From positions 4,030,001-4,094,000 of the forward strand of contig NZ_CP009747.1 of NCBI RefSeq assembly GCF_000800255.1: a DNA stretch of 64,000 nt. Reading direction: 5' to 3'. The stretch's first letter is position 1. Every line of letters begins with the position of its first letter. A program made the position numbers and the translations under genes. The notes below the pieces were generated by a model that did not search any database, was not told the origin of the DNA, and was given only the letters and a program-made list of their open reading frames with translations. The DNA is from Pseudomonas parafulva. GTDB lineage: Bacteria > Pseudomonadota > Gammaproteobacteria > Pseudomonadales > Pseudomonadaceae. Below are positions 1 through 9,282 of this stretch, one piece after another.

Positions 1-747
1 GTAGCAGGCGATCGGCACCTGGCAGCCACCGTTCAGACGCTTGTTCATCGCCCGCTCGGCCTTGACCCGATCCGCCGTGTCGGCATGGTCGAGCGGCGCC
101 AGCAGCGCATGGATTTCCCGGTCGGCACTGCGGCACTCGATGCCCACTGCGCCCTGGCCACCCGCCGGAAGGCTGTCGTCGATGCCGATGCTGGAGGTGA
201 TACGCGCTTCGAACCCCAGACGAATCAGCCCCGCTGCCGCCAGAATGATCGCGTCGTATTCGCCGGCATCGAGCTTGGCCAGGCGTGTGTTGACGTTGCC
301 GCGCAGGAAACGGATCTCCAGGTCTGGGCGACGGGCCAGCAACTGCGCCTGCCGGCGCAGGCTGGACGTGCCGACGATGCTCCCGGCCGGCAGCGCATCA
401 AGGCTGTCGAAGGTGTTGGAAACGAAGGCATCGCGCGGGTCTTCGCGTTCGCAGATGCAGTACAAACCCAGGCCTTCGGGGAAGTCCATGGGCACGTCCT
501 TCATCGAATGGACGGCGATGTCGGCCTCGTTGTCGAGCAGGGCGGTTTCCAGCTCCTTGACGAACAGCCCCTTGCCGCCGATCTTCGCCAGCGGCGCGTC
601 GAGCAGCTTGTCGCCACGGCTGACCATCGGCACAAGGGACACGATGAGACCGGGATGCGCCTGTTCCAGGCGCGCTTTGACGTATTCGGCCTGCCACAGG
701 GCCAAGGCGCTTTTACGGGTGGCAATGCGGATTTCGCGAGTGGACAT
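1..747 (-). CDS. hemC: Porphobilinogen deaminase (hydroxymethylbilane synthase), 3' end cut by window edge
   Basis: Cytoplasmic tetrapyrrole-pathway enzyme that polymerises four porphobilinogen units into hydroxymethylbilane for haem and sirohaem. The protein begins [10 protein letters not shown], typical of the family. The 249 residues visible end inside the cofactor loop [11 protein letters not shown]; the Cys at residue 242 is the position that carries the dipyrromethane cofactor in the E. coli enzyme. About 60 C-terminal residues are missing only because the window starts here. It lies downstream of algR on the same strand with a gap of about 116 bp, the usual Pseudomonas order. Family identity is certain. 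Confidence 0.96.
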   Translation of the reverse strand, partial: MSTREIRIATRKSALALWQAEYVKARLEQAHPGLIVSLVPMVSRGDKLLDAPLAKIGGKGLFVKELETALLDNEADIAVHSMKDVPMDFPEGLGLYCICEREDPRDAFVSNTFDSLDALPAGSIVGTSSLRRQAQLLARRPDLEIRFLRGNVNTRLAKLDAGEYDAIILAAAGLIRLGFEARITSSIGIDDSLPAGGQGAVGIECRSADREIHALLAPLDHADTADRVKAERAMNKRLNGGCQVPIACY

Positions 748-863
748 CTGACGCACCGAAGCAGAGAAATGCCGGCGATGATAACAGCTCGGCTCGCTTG
801 GCTAGCAGATCCAGGTCATCACAAGGCCTGCCATCCCTGGCGACGGCCATGCGCGGGCAAGGC

Positions 864-1604
864 TTAGAGCTGCTGCATCATCTTGCGCACACCGGCTACA
901 TGCCGGCGGCTGACGGTCAGCGCATCGCCGTTCAGGCCCTTGAGGAACAGTTGGAAGTGGCCAAGCGGCGTACGTTGCAGCCGCTCGATGCGATCGCGCG
1001 CCACCAGCGCGTTGCGATGGATGCGCACGAAGCGCTCGCCGAACTCGTCTTCCAGGGATTTGAGCGGCTCGTCCAGCAGCACCTCGCCACCTTCGTGGCG
1101 CAAAGTCACGTATTTGTGATCGGCGATGAAGTAGATCACCTGACCCAGCGCAATCAGTTCGATACCTTTGCGGGTGCGCGCGCTGATATGGCTGCGTGGG
1201 CCTCCACCGGCTTCGGTGGCGGGCCGGGTGAGTGCCGCGAGCTGGGTACGGTTGGGTTTGTCGGCCCTGCGCAGGGCATCGCGCAATGCCTGGGGTTGGG
1301 TGGCGTGGCCGACGTGGCTGAGGGTGCTGTGGTTGAACGCCTCCAACTCGTCGTCATCGAGGCAGAACACCACCGCGGGCGGCGCCTCACGTTCGCACAG
1401 GCGAGCCGCGACCTGCAGGCCGTCCAGGCCTGGCATGCGGGTGTCGAGCAGCACCACGTCGGGTTTCAAGCTGTCGATCAGTGCCAGGGCCTCCTCGCCG
1501 CTGGTGGCACTGGGTTCCAGCACGTTGTAGCCCTCCAGCTCGCCAAGCAGGCGGCTCAGGCGGTCACGGGCCTGGGATTCATCGTCAACGATCAGGACAT
1601 TCAT
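864..1604 (-). CDS. algR: LytTR-family response regulator AlgR
   Basis: Two-domain response regulator of 246 residues. The N-terminal receiver starts MNVLIVDDESQARDRL and has the phospho-acceptor Asp in VVLLDTRMPGLDGL (about residue 54). The C-terminal LytTR DNA-binding domain (about 140-240) contains the motif FVRIHRNALVARDRI. In P. aeruginosa AlgR controls alginate, twitching motility and cyanide genes and is paired with the sensor AlgZ/FimS, encoded directly upstream. Here the upstream neighbour is argH, divergent, with only about 300 bp between and no algZ. The regulator may therefore be an orphan or use a remote kinase. Confidence 0.93.
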   Translation of the reverse strand: MNVLIVDDESQARDRLSRLLGELEGYNVLEPSATSGEEALALIDSLKPDVVLLDTRMPGLDGLQVAARLCEREAPPAVVFCLDDDELEAFNHSTLSHVGHATQPQALRDALRRADKPNRTQLAALTRPATEAGGGPRSHISARTRKGIELIALGQVIYFIADHKYVTLRHEGGEVLLDEPLKSLEDEFGERFVRIHRNALVARDRIERLQRTPLGHFQLFLKGLNGDALTVSRRHVAGVRKMMQQL

Positions 1605-1911
1605 AATTGCGCTGGATTCCTGAGTGAGTCTCGCAAGGTGGGTCTGCGTGACAGGAGTCGGTGGACCGTGTTGCGGTCACGCTACAGACCCATGCGAAGG
1701 CCAAAGATTCACTGGTCCGACAGAATCGCTGCCGGCCCTCTGTGAAACTGTAGACGGTCCGTGGAACGCTGCCGTTCAATCGCTGAATATCCTGTAGCGC
1801 CGCTGGCATGCCGCAAAACGGCCATCGCGGCGACCGCTGTCCTACGGACGGCAGCCCAATCCTGCTATCATCGGCGCCACTTTTTCATTCACGCCTTCTA
1901 TGAGTGGATCC
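1605..1911. promoter_or_regulatory. Divergent algR/argH intergenic region, no gene
   Basis: About 307 bp between the divergent starts of algR and argH. No ORF with coding character is present and nothing resembles AlgZ. A possible sigma-70 -10 element for argH (TATCAT, near 1864) is followed by a T-rich stretch, but no convincing -35 was found. The region must hold both promoters. Confidence 0.5.
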
Positions 1912-3306
1912 ATGAGCACCGACAAGACCAACCAGTCCTGGGGCGGCCGCTTCAGCGAGCCCGTCGACGCCTTCGTCGCCCGCTTCACCGCCTCGGTCGA
2001 TTTCGACAAGCGCCTGTACCGTCACGACATCATGGGTTCGATTGCCCACGCCACCATGCTGGCGCAGGTCGGCGTGCTGTCGGACGCCGAACGCGACGCG
2101 ATCATCGACGGGCTGAACACCATCCAGGGCGAAATCGAAGCGGGCCAGTTCGACTGGCGCGTCGATCTGGAAGATGTGCACATGAACATCGAAGCGCGCC
2201 TGACCGACCGCATCGGCGTCACCGGCAAGAAGCTGCACACCGGCCGTAGCCGCAACGACCAGGTCGCCACCGACATCCGCCTGTGGCTGCGTGACGAGAT
2301 CGACCTGATCCTGGCCGAAATCACCCGCCTGCAGCAGGGCCTGCTGGCTCAAGCCGAGCGCGAAGCCGAGACCATCATGCCCGGCTTCACCCACCTGCAG
2401 ACCGCCCAACCGGTGACCTTCGGCCATCACCTGCTGGCCTGGTTCGAAATGCTCAGCCGCGACTACGAGCGCCTGGTCGACTGCCGCAAGCGCGTCAACC
2501 GCATGCCCCTGGGCAGCGCCGCACTGGCCGGCACCACCTATCCCATCGACCGTGAACTCACCTGCACGCTGCTGGGCTTCGAGGCGGTCTCGGGCAACTC
2601 GCTGGACGGCGTTTCCGACCGCGATTTCGCCATCGAATTCTGCGCGGCCGCGAGCCTTGCGATGATGCACCTGTCGCGCTTCTCCGAAGAGCTGGTGCTG
2701 TGGACCAGCGCGCAATTCCAGTTCATCGACCTGCCCGACCGCTTCTGCACCGGCAGCTCGATCATGCCGCAGAAGAAGAACCCGGACGTCCCGGAGCTGG
2801 TGCGCGGCAAGACCGGCCGTGTGTTCGGCGCCCTCACCGGCCTGCTTACCCTGATGAAAGGTCAGCCGCTGGCCTACAACAAGGACAACCAGGAAGACAA
2901 AGAACCGCTGTTCGACGCCGCCGATACCCTGCGCGACTCGCTGCGCGCTTTCGCCGACATGATTCCGGCGATCAAGCCCAAGCACGCGATCATGCGCGAG
3001 GCCGCGCTGCGCGGATTCTCCACCGCCACCGACCTGGCCGACTACCTGGTGCGTCGCGGTCTGCCGTTCCGTGACTGCCACGAGATCGTCGGGCACGCGG
3101 TCAAGTACGGCGTCGACCACGGCAAGGACCTGGCCGAGATGAGCCTGGAAGAGCTGCGCCAGTTCAGCGACCAGATCGAGCAGGATGTGTTCGCCGTGCT
3201 CACCTTGGAAGGCTCGGTGAACGCGCGCAACCACATCGGCGGCACCGCACCTGCCCAGGTGCGCGCCGCCGTCGCTCGCGGCCAGGCGCTGCTGGCCGCA
3301 CGCTGA
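1912..3306 (+). CDS. argH: Argininosuccinate lyase
   Basis: Last step of arginine biosynthesis: cleaves argininosuccinate to arginine and fumarate, as a cytoplasmic homotetramer. The 464-residue protein begins [14 protein letters not shown] and carries the fumarase/aspartase superfamily signature [11 protein letters not shown] with its catalytic Ser. Length is normal. An in-frame ATG lies four codons upstream (1900), but the family start is the second ATG, which is chosen here. It is divergent from algR and convergent with the glutathione transferase gene. Confidence 0.96.
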   Translation: MSTDKTNQSWGGRFSEPVDAFVARFTASVDFDKRLYRHDIMGSIAHATMLAQVGVLSDAERDAIIDGLNTIQGEIEAGQFDWRVDLEDVHMNIEARLTDRIGVTGKKLHTGRSRNDQVATDIRLWLRDEIDLILAEITRLQQGLLAQAEREAETIMPGFTHLQTAQPVTFGHHLLAWFEMLSRDYERLVDCRKRVNRMPLGSAALAGTTYPIDRELTCTLLGFEAVSGNSLDGVSDRDFAIEFCAAASLAMMHLSRFSEELVLWTSAQFQFIDLPDRFCTGSSIMPQKKNPDVPELVRGKTGRVFGALTGLLTLMKGQPLAYNKDNQEDKEPLFDAADTLRDSLRAFADMIPAIKPKHAIMREAALRGFSTATDLADYLVRRGLPFRDCHEIVGHAVKYGVDHGKDLAEMSLEELRQFSDQIEQDVFAVLTLEGSVNARNHIGGTAPAQVRAAVARGQALLAAR

Positions 3307-3318
3307 TCGAGCAACGGT

Positions 3319-3339
3319 CGGGGCTGCCCGCCAGCCCCG
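3319..3339. terminator. Hairpin between convergent argH and GST genes
   Basis: Perfect 8-bp inverted repeat (CGGGGCTG / CAGCCCCG) with a 5-nt loop in the 39-bp gap between the two convergent stop codons. It could end transcription from both sides, but it lacks a T-run, so intrinsic termination is only a possibility. Confidence 0.4.
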
Positions 3340-3345
3340 GCCCCT

Positions 3346-4005
3346 TCAGCGCTTGTTCTTGATCATTTCCAGGAACGCCGGCATCGCCGCTTCCTTGTCG
3401 GCGACGATCCGCGCCATGTGCGGGTTTTCCTGCAACTTCTGCAACAAGGCTGCGGCCTGCGGGAAGTCAGCGAGGAAATCGATGCCCAGCACCTTCTTGC
3501 CTACCGCGCAGGCCAGATCCACCGAGAAGCAGAACATCAGGTCCGCCAAGGTCAAGCGTTCGCCCGCCACATAAGGCGCGAACTTGCCATTGCGCTTGAG
3601 CGTGGCGAAGCCCACCAGCAGTTCGGCGCGGGCTTTCTCCTTGACCAGCGGCTCCACCGGCTGACCGAAGAACGCCTCGGCATAGCAGGTGCGCGCGGGC
3701 AGTTCGATGTACAGCTCGATTTCCTTGAGCAGCTCGCGCACCTTGGCCAGCTCGAAGGCATCGCGGGGCAACAGCGGATGCTCGGGGTGGGTCTGCTCGA
3801 TGTACTCGAGGATCACGCTGGTTTCACTCAGGAAACCGTGCTCGGTCTCCAGCGCCGGCACCTTGCCGCGCGGGCTCACCGCCAGCACCTGCGGGGTCTG
3901 CCCGGAGACGAACAGCACTTCCTCGAAAGGCACGCCTTTTTCCAGCAGGGCCAGTTTGACCATGTTGTAGTAGTTGCTGACCGCGAATCCGTAGAGCTTG
4001 AGCAT
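3346..4005 (-). CDS. Glutathione S-transferase family protein
   Basis: 219-residue cytosolic GST. The N-terminal thioredoxin-like domain (1-80) begins MLKLYGFAVSNYYNMVKLAL, with the glutathione-binding cis-Pro loop in GKVPALETE and the SETSVILEYIE motif. The all-helical C-terminal domain follows (about 90-210) and includes ERLTLADLMFCF. The substrate cannot be read from sequence; such GSTs conjugate glutathione to electrophiles or reduce peroxides. A good ribosome site (GGAGG, about 9 nt upstream) supports the start. It is a single-gene unit convergent with argH. Confidence 0.9.
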   Translation of the reverse strand: MLKLYGFAVSNYYNMVKLALLEKGVPFEEVLFVSGQTPQVLAVSPRGKVPALETEHGFLSETSVILEYIEQTHPEHPLLPRDAFELAKVRELLKEIELYIELPARTCYAEAFFGQPVEPLVKEKARAELLVGFATLKRNGKFAPYVAGERLTLADLMFCFSVDLACAVGKKVLGIDFLADFPQAAALLQKLQENPHMARIVADKEAAMPAFLEMIKNKR

Positions 4006-4156
4006 GGGGTACAGCCTCCAGGCCGTGTGAGGGGTTGGCCCGCACGTTTATAGCCGCACTGGCCCTGCTCTGACCAGCATCATGGCGCACGTCGATGATG
4101 GGGCATTGCCCAGGCAGGCATGGCACACTGTGCGCCTTATCCACAGGAGCAGCGCC

Positions 4157-4462
4157 ATGAGCGAACCCACCGACCTCGACAACGACGACGAAGCCTTCGC
4201 CGAAGCCACCCTGACCCAGGCTATCGAAAACCAGATCGAAAGCGGCAATCCGCCCGCCGCCAAGGCCACCTACAACAAGCTGAGCCTGGTCGGCTACGCG
4301 CATGAGGACATCCTCAACCTCATGGCCCACGTGCTGGCCATCGAGATCGACGCGCTGCTCAATGAAGACCGCGCGTTCAATACCCAATGGTACGAAAACG
4401 CCCTGCGCGCCTTGCCGGAACTGCCGCCTGAGGCAAATCAAGGCGACGACGAACAAGTCTGA
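4157..4462 (+). CDS. Small acidic conserved hypothetical protein
   Basis: 101-residue, strongly acidic, soluble protein starting MSEPTDLDNDDEAFAEA. No signal peptide or membrane segment. It is largely predicted helical, with AKATYNKLSLVGYAHEDIL and NLMAHVLAIEIDALLNED in the centre, and has no catalytic motif I recognise. AGGAG seven bases upstream of the ATG supports this start over longer frames. A second small gene follows 45 bp downstream on the same strand, separated by a strong hairpin. Function unknown. Confidence 0.8.
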   Translation: MSEPTDLDNDDEAFAEATLTQAIENQIESGNPPAAKATYNKLSLVGYAHEDILNLMAHVLAIEIDALLNEDRAFNTQWYENALRALPELPPEANQGDDEQV

Positions 4463-4466
4463 CTAC

Positions 4467-4502
4467 ACTCCTGACTTCCATCCTCGTCTGGAAGTCAGGA
4501 GT
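4467..4502 (+). promoter_or_regulatory. Perfect 14-bp hairpin occluding the ribosome binding site of the next gene
   Basis: ACTCCTGACTTCCA (4467-4480) and TGGAAGTCAGGAGT (4489-4502) are exact reverse complements separated by 8 nt. The 3' arm contains the Shine-Dalgarno AGGAG of the gene starting at 4508. In an RNA this stem would hide the ribosome site. There is no U-run after it, so a simple terminator is less likely than translational control or a processing/stability structure. Confidence 0.7.
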
Positions 4503-4507
4503 TGCCC

Positions 4508-4753
4508 ATGTCCTTCACCCCCGATCTGATCGCCGAACTGGAAGTGCTTGCCCTGTTCAACCTGGACAGCAGCCAGGAAGGGATCAAGATTCACGCCAAC
4601 GCTTCGCCCTCGCTCATCGCCGCCGCCAAGCGCCTGCATGAGAAGCAGCTCACCGATCAGCCCGATGGCGGCTACCTGACCAGCCTCGGTCACGACGCGG
4701 TCGAGAGCGTGCAACTGCTGCTGAACGTGCTCAAGTCACCACAGCCGGCCTAG
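4508..4753 (+). CDS. TIGR02647-family small protein
   Basis: 81-residue protein beginning MSFTPDLIAELEVLALFNLD and ending in a helix with QLLLNVLKSPQP. It matches from memory the short gammaproteobacterial TIGR02647 family, sometimes described as DNA-binding, though no function is established. The region SPSLIAAAKRLHEKQL...DGGYLTSLG resembles a compact winged-helix-like fold. The SD AGGAG sits in the 3' arm of a perfect upstream hairpin. A TTG two codons earlier is in frame, but the ATG has the better SD spacing. Confidence 0.8.
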   Translation: MSFTPDLIAELEVLALFNLDSSQEGIKIHANASPSLIAAAKRLHEKQLTDQPDGGYLTSLGHDAVESVQLLLNVLKSPQPA

Positions 4754-4923
4754 CCACGTAAAGACGCCTTCTCGGGATCGCACCGCGCAGGCGTCCCTCA
4801 CGACGCCTGCCTGCCAGGTCGCCAGCCGCTGGAAAAATGGCGTCAAAATGCCATCCACTCTCTTATGCATTCTTGTCGCTCAGGTTACACTCGCCGACGC
4901 ATCCCGACTTGCCTGAGCACGTC

Positions 4924-7785
4924 ATGAGCCACCCTCACGAAATTCGCCCCGACCTGGACCAAGGCATTGACCGCAAGGTGCTGTCGACCCTGCGTGGGCG
5001 CTTCCTGCAGATCAATCAAGGTCGCCTGGAACGGGCCATGGACGGGCTCTCCAGCCGCCAGCAGACAGTGCTCAAGCTGTTGCCACTGTTCTTCCACGTC
5101 AATCACCCACTGCTGCCTGGCTACGTCTCGGGCGGCACGCCAGCCGGCGTATCGGGCTTCGAGCCGGACGCTGAACTGCTGGCCGAAGCCCAGCGCCTGA
5201 CCCGCTCGTTCACCTACAAGGCACGCCACGGCAACCCGCCTCAGCCGATCCATGGACTGTTTCTGATGGGCAGCCTCGGCACCCTGGCCCAGGCCGAACA
5301 GAGCGACATGGACCTGTGGGTCTGCCACGCGCCGGACCTGGCCGAATCTGAGCTGGCCGAACTGCGGCGCAAGTGTCAATTGCTCGAGGCTTGGGCGGCC
5401 ACCCAGGGCGCCGAGGCGCACCTGTTCATGATCGAGCCGCACGGCTTCGCCCAGGGCCAGCGCGACGGCCAGCTCAGTTCCGACGACTGCGGTACCACGC
5501 AGCACTTTCTGCTGCTCGACGAGTTCTACCGCACGGCGATCTGGCTGGCCGGACGCACCCCGCTGTGGTGGCTGGTGCCGGTGTATGAAGAGTCGAACTA
5601 TCAGGCCTACACCTGCACGCTGCTCTCCAAGCGCTTCATCGGCCCCCATGAGGCGCTCGACCTTGGCCACCTGGCGCACATTCCCGCGCAGGAATTCGTC
5701 GGCGCCGGGCTGTGGCAACTGTTCAAGGGCATCGACTCGCCCTACAAATCGTTGCTCAAGCTGCTGCTCACCGAGGCCTATGCCAGCGAGCACCCCGAGG
5801 TGCGCTGCCTGAGCCTGGACTACAAACGCGCCGTATTCGCCAATTGCCTGGACCTGGACGAGCTCGACCCTTACGTACTGGTCTACCGGCGCATCGAGCG
5901 CTACCTGTTGCAGCGCCACGAGCGCGCGCGCCTGGAGCGGGTACGCCGCAGCCTGTATCTGAAGGTGAACAAGAAACTCAGCCTGTGCGCACGCTCGACC
6001 CGCGACGGTTGGCAACAGCGCCTGCTCGCCCGCCTGACCGACGAATGGGGCTGGAGCGATCAGCAACTGGCCCTGCTCGATACCCGCAGTCAATGGAAGG
6101 TCCGCCAAGTGGCGCTGGAGCGCCGCGAGCTGGTGAGCGAACTCAATCACAGCTATCGCTTCGTCAGTCAATTCGCCCGCGAAAAAGGCGCCGGCAGCCG
6201 CGCCGAGCAGCGCGACCTGAACGTACTCGGACGGCGCCTGTATGCCGCCTTCGAACGCCGCGTCGGCAAGATCGAAGTCATCAACCCCGGCATCGCGCCG
6301 GACGTGGCCGAGGACACCCTGACCTTGGTGCAATCGCCCAACCGCAAGGAGCCTGGCACTTACCTCTGGGGACTCTACCCCGGCAGCCTGGGCGTGCATG
6401 AATGGGAGCATACCCACCCGCTCAAGCGCTGCCGCGAGCTGATCGAACTGCTGGCCTGGGCGCACCGCAACGGCGTCATCGACAGCAGCACGCGCCTGGC
6501 TCTGCACCCTGGGGTCAGCGACCTGAGCGAATTCGAACTGTTCAACCTGATGGGAAGCTTGCAGCAGAGCTTGCCCCTGCCGCTGCAGAACGTCAGCGAC
6601 ATCGACCTGCTGCAACCGAGCGTGGCCCAGGAAGTCCTGCTGCTGGTGAATGTCGGCCTCGATCCGCTGCGTCAACACCGTGACCTGAACATTCTGATGA
6701 CCACCGAGCGCACCGACTCGCTGAGCTACGCCGGGGTGCGCGAAAACCTGGTGCTGACGCTCGATCAGGTCACCCTCAACAGCTGGAACGAGGTGCTGGT
6801 GCAGCGCTACGACGGCGAACATGCCTTGATGCGCTGCCTGCGCGATTTTCTCAACAGCCGTGGCTCACGCACCCCGCGCCCGCGCCTGACGGTACGCTGC
6901 TTCTGCCACAACCGCGCCCAGGCCATCGCCCAGCGCGTCGAGGAACTGTTCGACACCGCCCAAGGCCTGCTGGAGCGCAACCTCGGTCATCGGTTCCTGC
7001 TGCAGGTGGCGCAGCATACCCATGTGCTGGCGCTCGACGCGGGCCAGGTCGAGCTGACCACGCTGGAAGGGCACGCGGCCCTGCTCACCCACCTGGGCGA
7101 AGAGCGCACGCACTACAGCCCCTTGCTGCTGGATGCCCAGGCCCTGACGGATCACGACTTGCCGCTGTTGCTGGCACTGGGTCAGCCCGAGTGCATTCAG
7201 GTGTTCTATCGCCTGCATGAAGGGTTCGCCGACCTCTACGTGCTCGACGAGCACGGGGCGTTGTGGCAACAGCAATCACCGCTGCAGGATGAAGAGCACC
7301 TGCTGCTGCCCTTGCAGCGTTTCCTGAACTCGGTGGCCATGCGCCGCAAGGCGCGCCTGCCGTTGGACGGTCGCCAAGCGGCGCTGGATATCCACTATTA
7401 CCAGTTGCTGCCCAATGGCCCGGGAAAGGCTCGAAGCGTGGAGCGGCGCCCGACACCGGCCGTGGACGAAGCCCAGCCCTACTACGAAGTGCAGGCGATC
7501 GTTCAGGCCGCCCCACAGCAGGCGCCACAGGTCACCCTGTATTGCGATCAGCTCGAGTATTCCGAGCTGGAGTATGGCGATCAGCTGTATGCCGTGGTCG
7601 CGCGACAGATCCTCGAGCAGCGCCACAGCGCAGGTGTTTACCGCTGCTATATCACTGACCTGGACCTGTCGGGCCTGGACGACGAACGACCGGCATCGAC
7701 TGCGGTTCTGTTGCGCCACAAGCAAGCCCTTGAGCAGGCGCTGAACGATGGCCTGCATCTGCAACAGCACACATCGCAGCCCTGA
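4924..7785 (+). CDS. cyaA: Class I adenylate cyclase
   Basis: 953-residue cytoplasmic enzyme making cAMP from ATP, the ligand of Vfr/Crp. The N-terminal catalytic part (about 1-450) contains the nucleotidyltransferase-like motif GSLGTLAQAEQSDMDLWVC. The C-terminal half is the regulatory region of class I (enterobacterial-type) cyclases. The start MSHPHEIRPDLDQGIDRK is chosen over an in-frame TTG-type extension upstream because family members begin this way; the SD is weak, suggesting modest translation. It is followed by a PI-PLC-like gene in the same direction. Confidence 0.93.
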   Translation: MSHPHEIRPDLDQGIDRKVLSTLRGRFLQINQGRLERAMDGLSSRQQTVLKLLPLFFHVNHPLLPGYVSGGTPAGVSGFEPDAELLAEAQRLTRSFTYKARHGNPPQPIHGLFLMGSLGTLAQAEQSDMDLWVCHAPDLAESELAELRRKCQLLEAWAATQGAEAHLFMIEPHGFAQGQRDGQLSSDDCGTTQHFLLLDEFYRTAIWLAGRTPLWWLVPVYEESNYQAYTCTLLSKRFIGPHEALDLGHLAHIPAQEFVGAGLWQLFKGIDSPYKSLLKLLLTEAYASEHPEVRCLSLDYKRAVFANCLDLDELDPYVLVYRRIERYLLQRHERARLERVRRSLYLKVNKKLSLCARSTRDGWQQRLLARLTDEWGWSDQQLALLDTRSQWKVRQVALERRELVSELNHSYRFVSQFAREKGAGSRAEQRDLNVLGRRLYAAFERRVGKIEVINPGIAPDVAEDTLTLVQSPNRKEPGTYLWGLYPGSLGVHEWEHTHPLKRCRELIELLAWAHRNGVIDSSTRLALHPGVSDLSEFELFNLMGSLQQSLPLPLQNVSDIDLLQPSVAQEVLLLVNVGLDPLRQHRDLNILMTTERTDSLSYAGVRENLVLTLDQVTLNSWNEVLVQRYDGEHALMRCLRDFLNSRGSRTPRPRLTVRCFCHNRAQAIAQRVEELFDTAQGLLERNLGHRFLLQVAQHTHVLALDAGQVELTTLEGHAALLTHLGEERTHYSPLLLDAQALTDHDLPLLLALGQPECIQVFYRLHEGFADLYVLDEHGALWQQQSPLQDEEHLLLPLQRFLNSVAMRRKARLPLDGRQAALDIHYYQLLPNGPGKARSVERRPTPAVDEAQPYYEVQAIVQAAPQQAPQVTLYCDQLEYSELEYGDQLYAVVARQILEQRHSAGVYRCYITDLDLSGLDDERPASTAVLLRHKQALEQALNDGLHLQQHTSQP

Positions 7786-7859
7786 CCCTGCACCGATTCC
7801 CGCTGCTGCCAATCCATCGGCCGCACCACCATCAAGGGCTCTTGGCACTGGAGTACTTG

Positions 7860-8705
7860 ATGATGAACAAAGCATGTTGGATGGGCTCGACCCCTGAACT
7901 GGGCAGCCTGCGTATTCACGAACTGATTCTGCCCGGCAGCCACGACTCGGGCATGGACACCAAGGTCGGCGGCGTGATCGCCCAGGAGCTCACGCAGGAC
8001 GTGCCCTGCATCGATCAGGTCCGTGGCGGTATTCGCGTGCTGGACCTGCGCGTGCGGGCATACCACGAATACACCCCGGATCAAGCCTACCGCTATCAGC
8101 TGTTCCACATGAGCAGTTCCGGGCGCAACCTGTTCGGCGACGTCCTCAATCAGCTCAAGCAGTTTTTCAAAACGCCGGCCAACGCCAAGGAAATCGTGAT
8201 CCTCGACTTCCATCAGTTCGAGCGCTTCGGCGAAAAGGAACACGGCTGGCTGCGCGAGGCGATGAACCGGCACTTCGGCTCGATGTTCATCCCCAAGTCC
8301 CTGAGCCACCTGACACTGGACGAGTTGTGGAGCCAGCACCCGGGCAAGAACATCGTGATCGCCTACAACCATCAAGACCGCGGCGACTACTGGCCTGGCG
8401 TGCGTCAGGTGTGGATCGGTGAAAACACACCCTCGGCCGCCACGCTGAAGGCGTTCATGGACAAGCAACCACCGGTGGACGATACCAAGGGCGAGCTGAG
8501 CGCGATTCAGTGCGCCAAGTACAACGTGGCCGAGTTGTTCCGCCCGGATGACTTCAGCGACAAGATCGACGAGTGGTTCGAATCGCAGGACCTGAACAGC
8601 TACATCCAGAAATTCCGCATCATCAACACCGACTGGTCGCTGCGCAGCCGCATCGTCGACAACTGCATCCATGCCTGCCAACTGCGGGCCAGGCAGGCCC
8701 GCTGA
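7860..8705 (+). CDS. PI-PLC X-domain-containing phosphodiesterase-like protein
   Basis: 281-residue protein with the N-terminal active-site motif of bacterial phosphatidylinositol-specific phospholipase C X domains (LPGSHDSGMD, His about residue 30), followed by the barrel strands RGGIRVLDLRV and EIVILDFHQFERFG. There is no secretion signal, so a cytoplasmic role or non-classical export must be assumed; the substrate is unknown. Two consecutive ATGs are present; the first (MMNKACWMG) has GGAG six bases upstream. It is 74 bp downstream of cyaA and convergent with rnk. Confidence 0.8.
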   Translation: MMNKACWMGSTPELGSLRIHELILPGSHDSGMDTKVGGVIAQELTQDVPCIDQVRGGIRVLDLRVRAYHEYTPDQAYRYQLFHMSSSGRNLFGDVLNQLKQFFKTPANAKEIVILDFHQFERFGEKEHGWLREAMNRHFGSMFIPKSLSHLTLDELWSQHPGKNIVIAYNHQDRGDYWPGVRQVWIGENTPSAATLKAFMDKQPPVDDTKGELSAIQCAKYNVAELFRPDDFSDKIDEWFESQDLNSYIQKFRIINTDWSLRSRIVDNCIHACQLRARQAR

Positions 8706-8739
8706 CGCTTGTCGGGCAAGGCCTCAAGTCTCGGCCAGC

Positions 8740-9150
8740 TTACAGATCGAAATCGCCCGCCGCTTCGGGCTGGTATTCGACCGCCAGCAGCTTGAGCTTG
8801 AGGGTCTTGCCGCCCGGTGCCGGCCAGTCGATCTGGTCGCCCACCGACAGGCCGAGCAGCGCGCAACCGATCGGTGCGAGGATCGAGACGTTGCCCTCCA
8901 CGCCCGCGTCCTTCGGGTACACCAGCGTCAAGTGGTAATCCTTGCCGGTGGCCTGCTCGCGGCAGTGCACGCGCGAGTTCATGGTCACCACACCGGCCGG
9001 GACTTCCTCGTGACCGACCACCTGATCGGCGCGGTCCAGCTCGTCCTGCAGGGCGAGCACACCCGGCGTACTGTCGTCGAGGCTGTCGATCAGACGCTCC
9101 AGACGCTGCACGTCCAATCGGGTGAGGATAAGGGTAGGTTGGGTGCTCAT
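8740..9150 (-). CDS. rnk: Nucleoside diphosphate kinase regulator Rnk
   Basis: 136-residue Rnk protein of the GreA/GreB-like family. A short N-terminal coiled coil (QRLERLIDSL...ALQDELDRADQV) is followed by a C-terminal FKBP-like GreA domain (VTMNSRVHC...ILAPIGCALLGLSVGDQIDW). Rnk binds RNA polymerase and in Pseudomonas influences Ndk levels and alginate production. Length and domain order are normal. It is convergent with the PI-PLC gene, and the upstream terminator insulates it from the cyaY/DUF1289 unit. Confidence 0.94.
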   Translation of the reverse strand: MSTQPTLILTRLDVQRLERLIDSLDDSTPGVLALQDELDRADQVVGHEEVPAGVVTMNSRVHCREQATGKDYHLTLVYPKDAGVEGNVSILAPIGCALLGLSVGDQIDWPAPGGKTLKLKLLAVEYQPEAAGDFDL

Positions 9151-9197
9151 GATCCAGTCGGACTCCTTTCAACGGGGCATTTCAGGCTGTAGATAAA

Positions 9198-9225
9198 GCA
9201 AAACCCCGCCCAAGGGCGGGGTTTG
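9198..9225 (-). terminator. Rho-independent terminator of the cyaY-DUF1289 unit
   Basis: AAACCCCGCCC (9201-9211) pairs perfectly with GGGCGGGGTTT (9214-9224). Read on the minus strand the stem is followed by TTTTGCTTTA. It lies just after the stop of the DUF1289 gene and before rnk. Confidence 0.85.
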
Positions 9226-9282
9226 CTGATGGCTTCTGGCGAGGCCAGTAATGGCTCGACACTACCACAGCCGGACAAATAC

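Noticed and set aside
1900..1911. argH start four codons upstream
   Set aside because: MSGS precedes the family N-terminus [14 protein letters not shown]; no better ribosome site supports the earlier ATG.
1885..3234. 449-codon open frame antisense to argH
   Set aside because: Typical high-GC shadow; argH is clearly the coding strand, and the antisense protein has no recognisable domain.
4885..6822. 645-codon open frame antisense to cyaA
   Set aside because: Codon-bias artefact opposite a well-conserved gene; composition is Gln/Ala/Val-rich without motifs.
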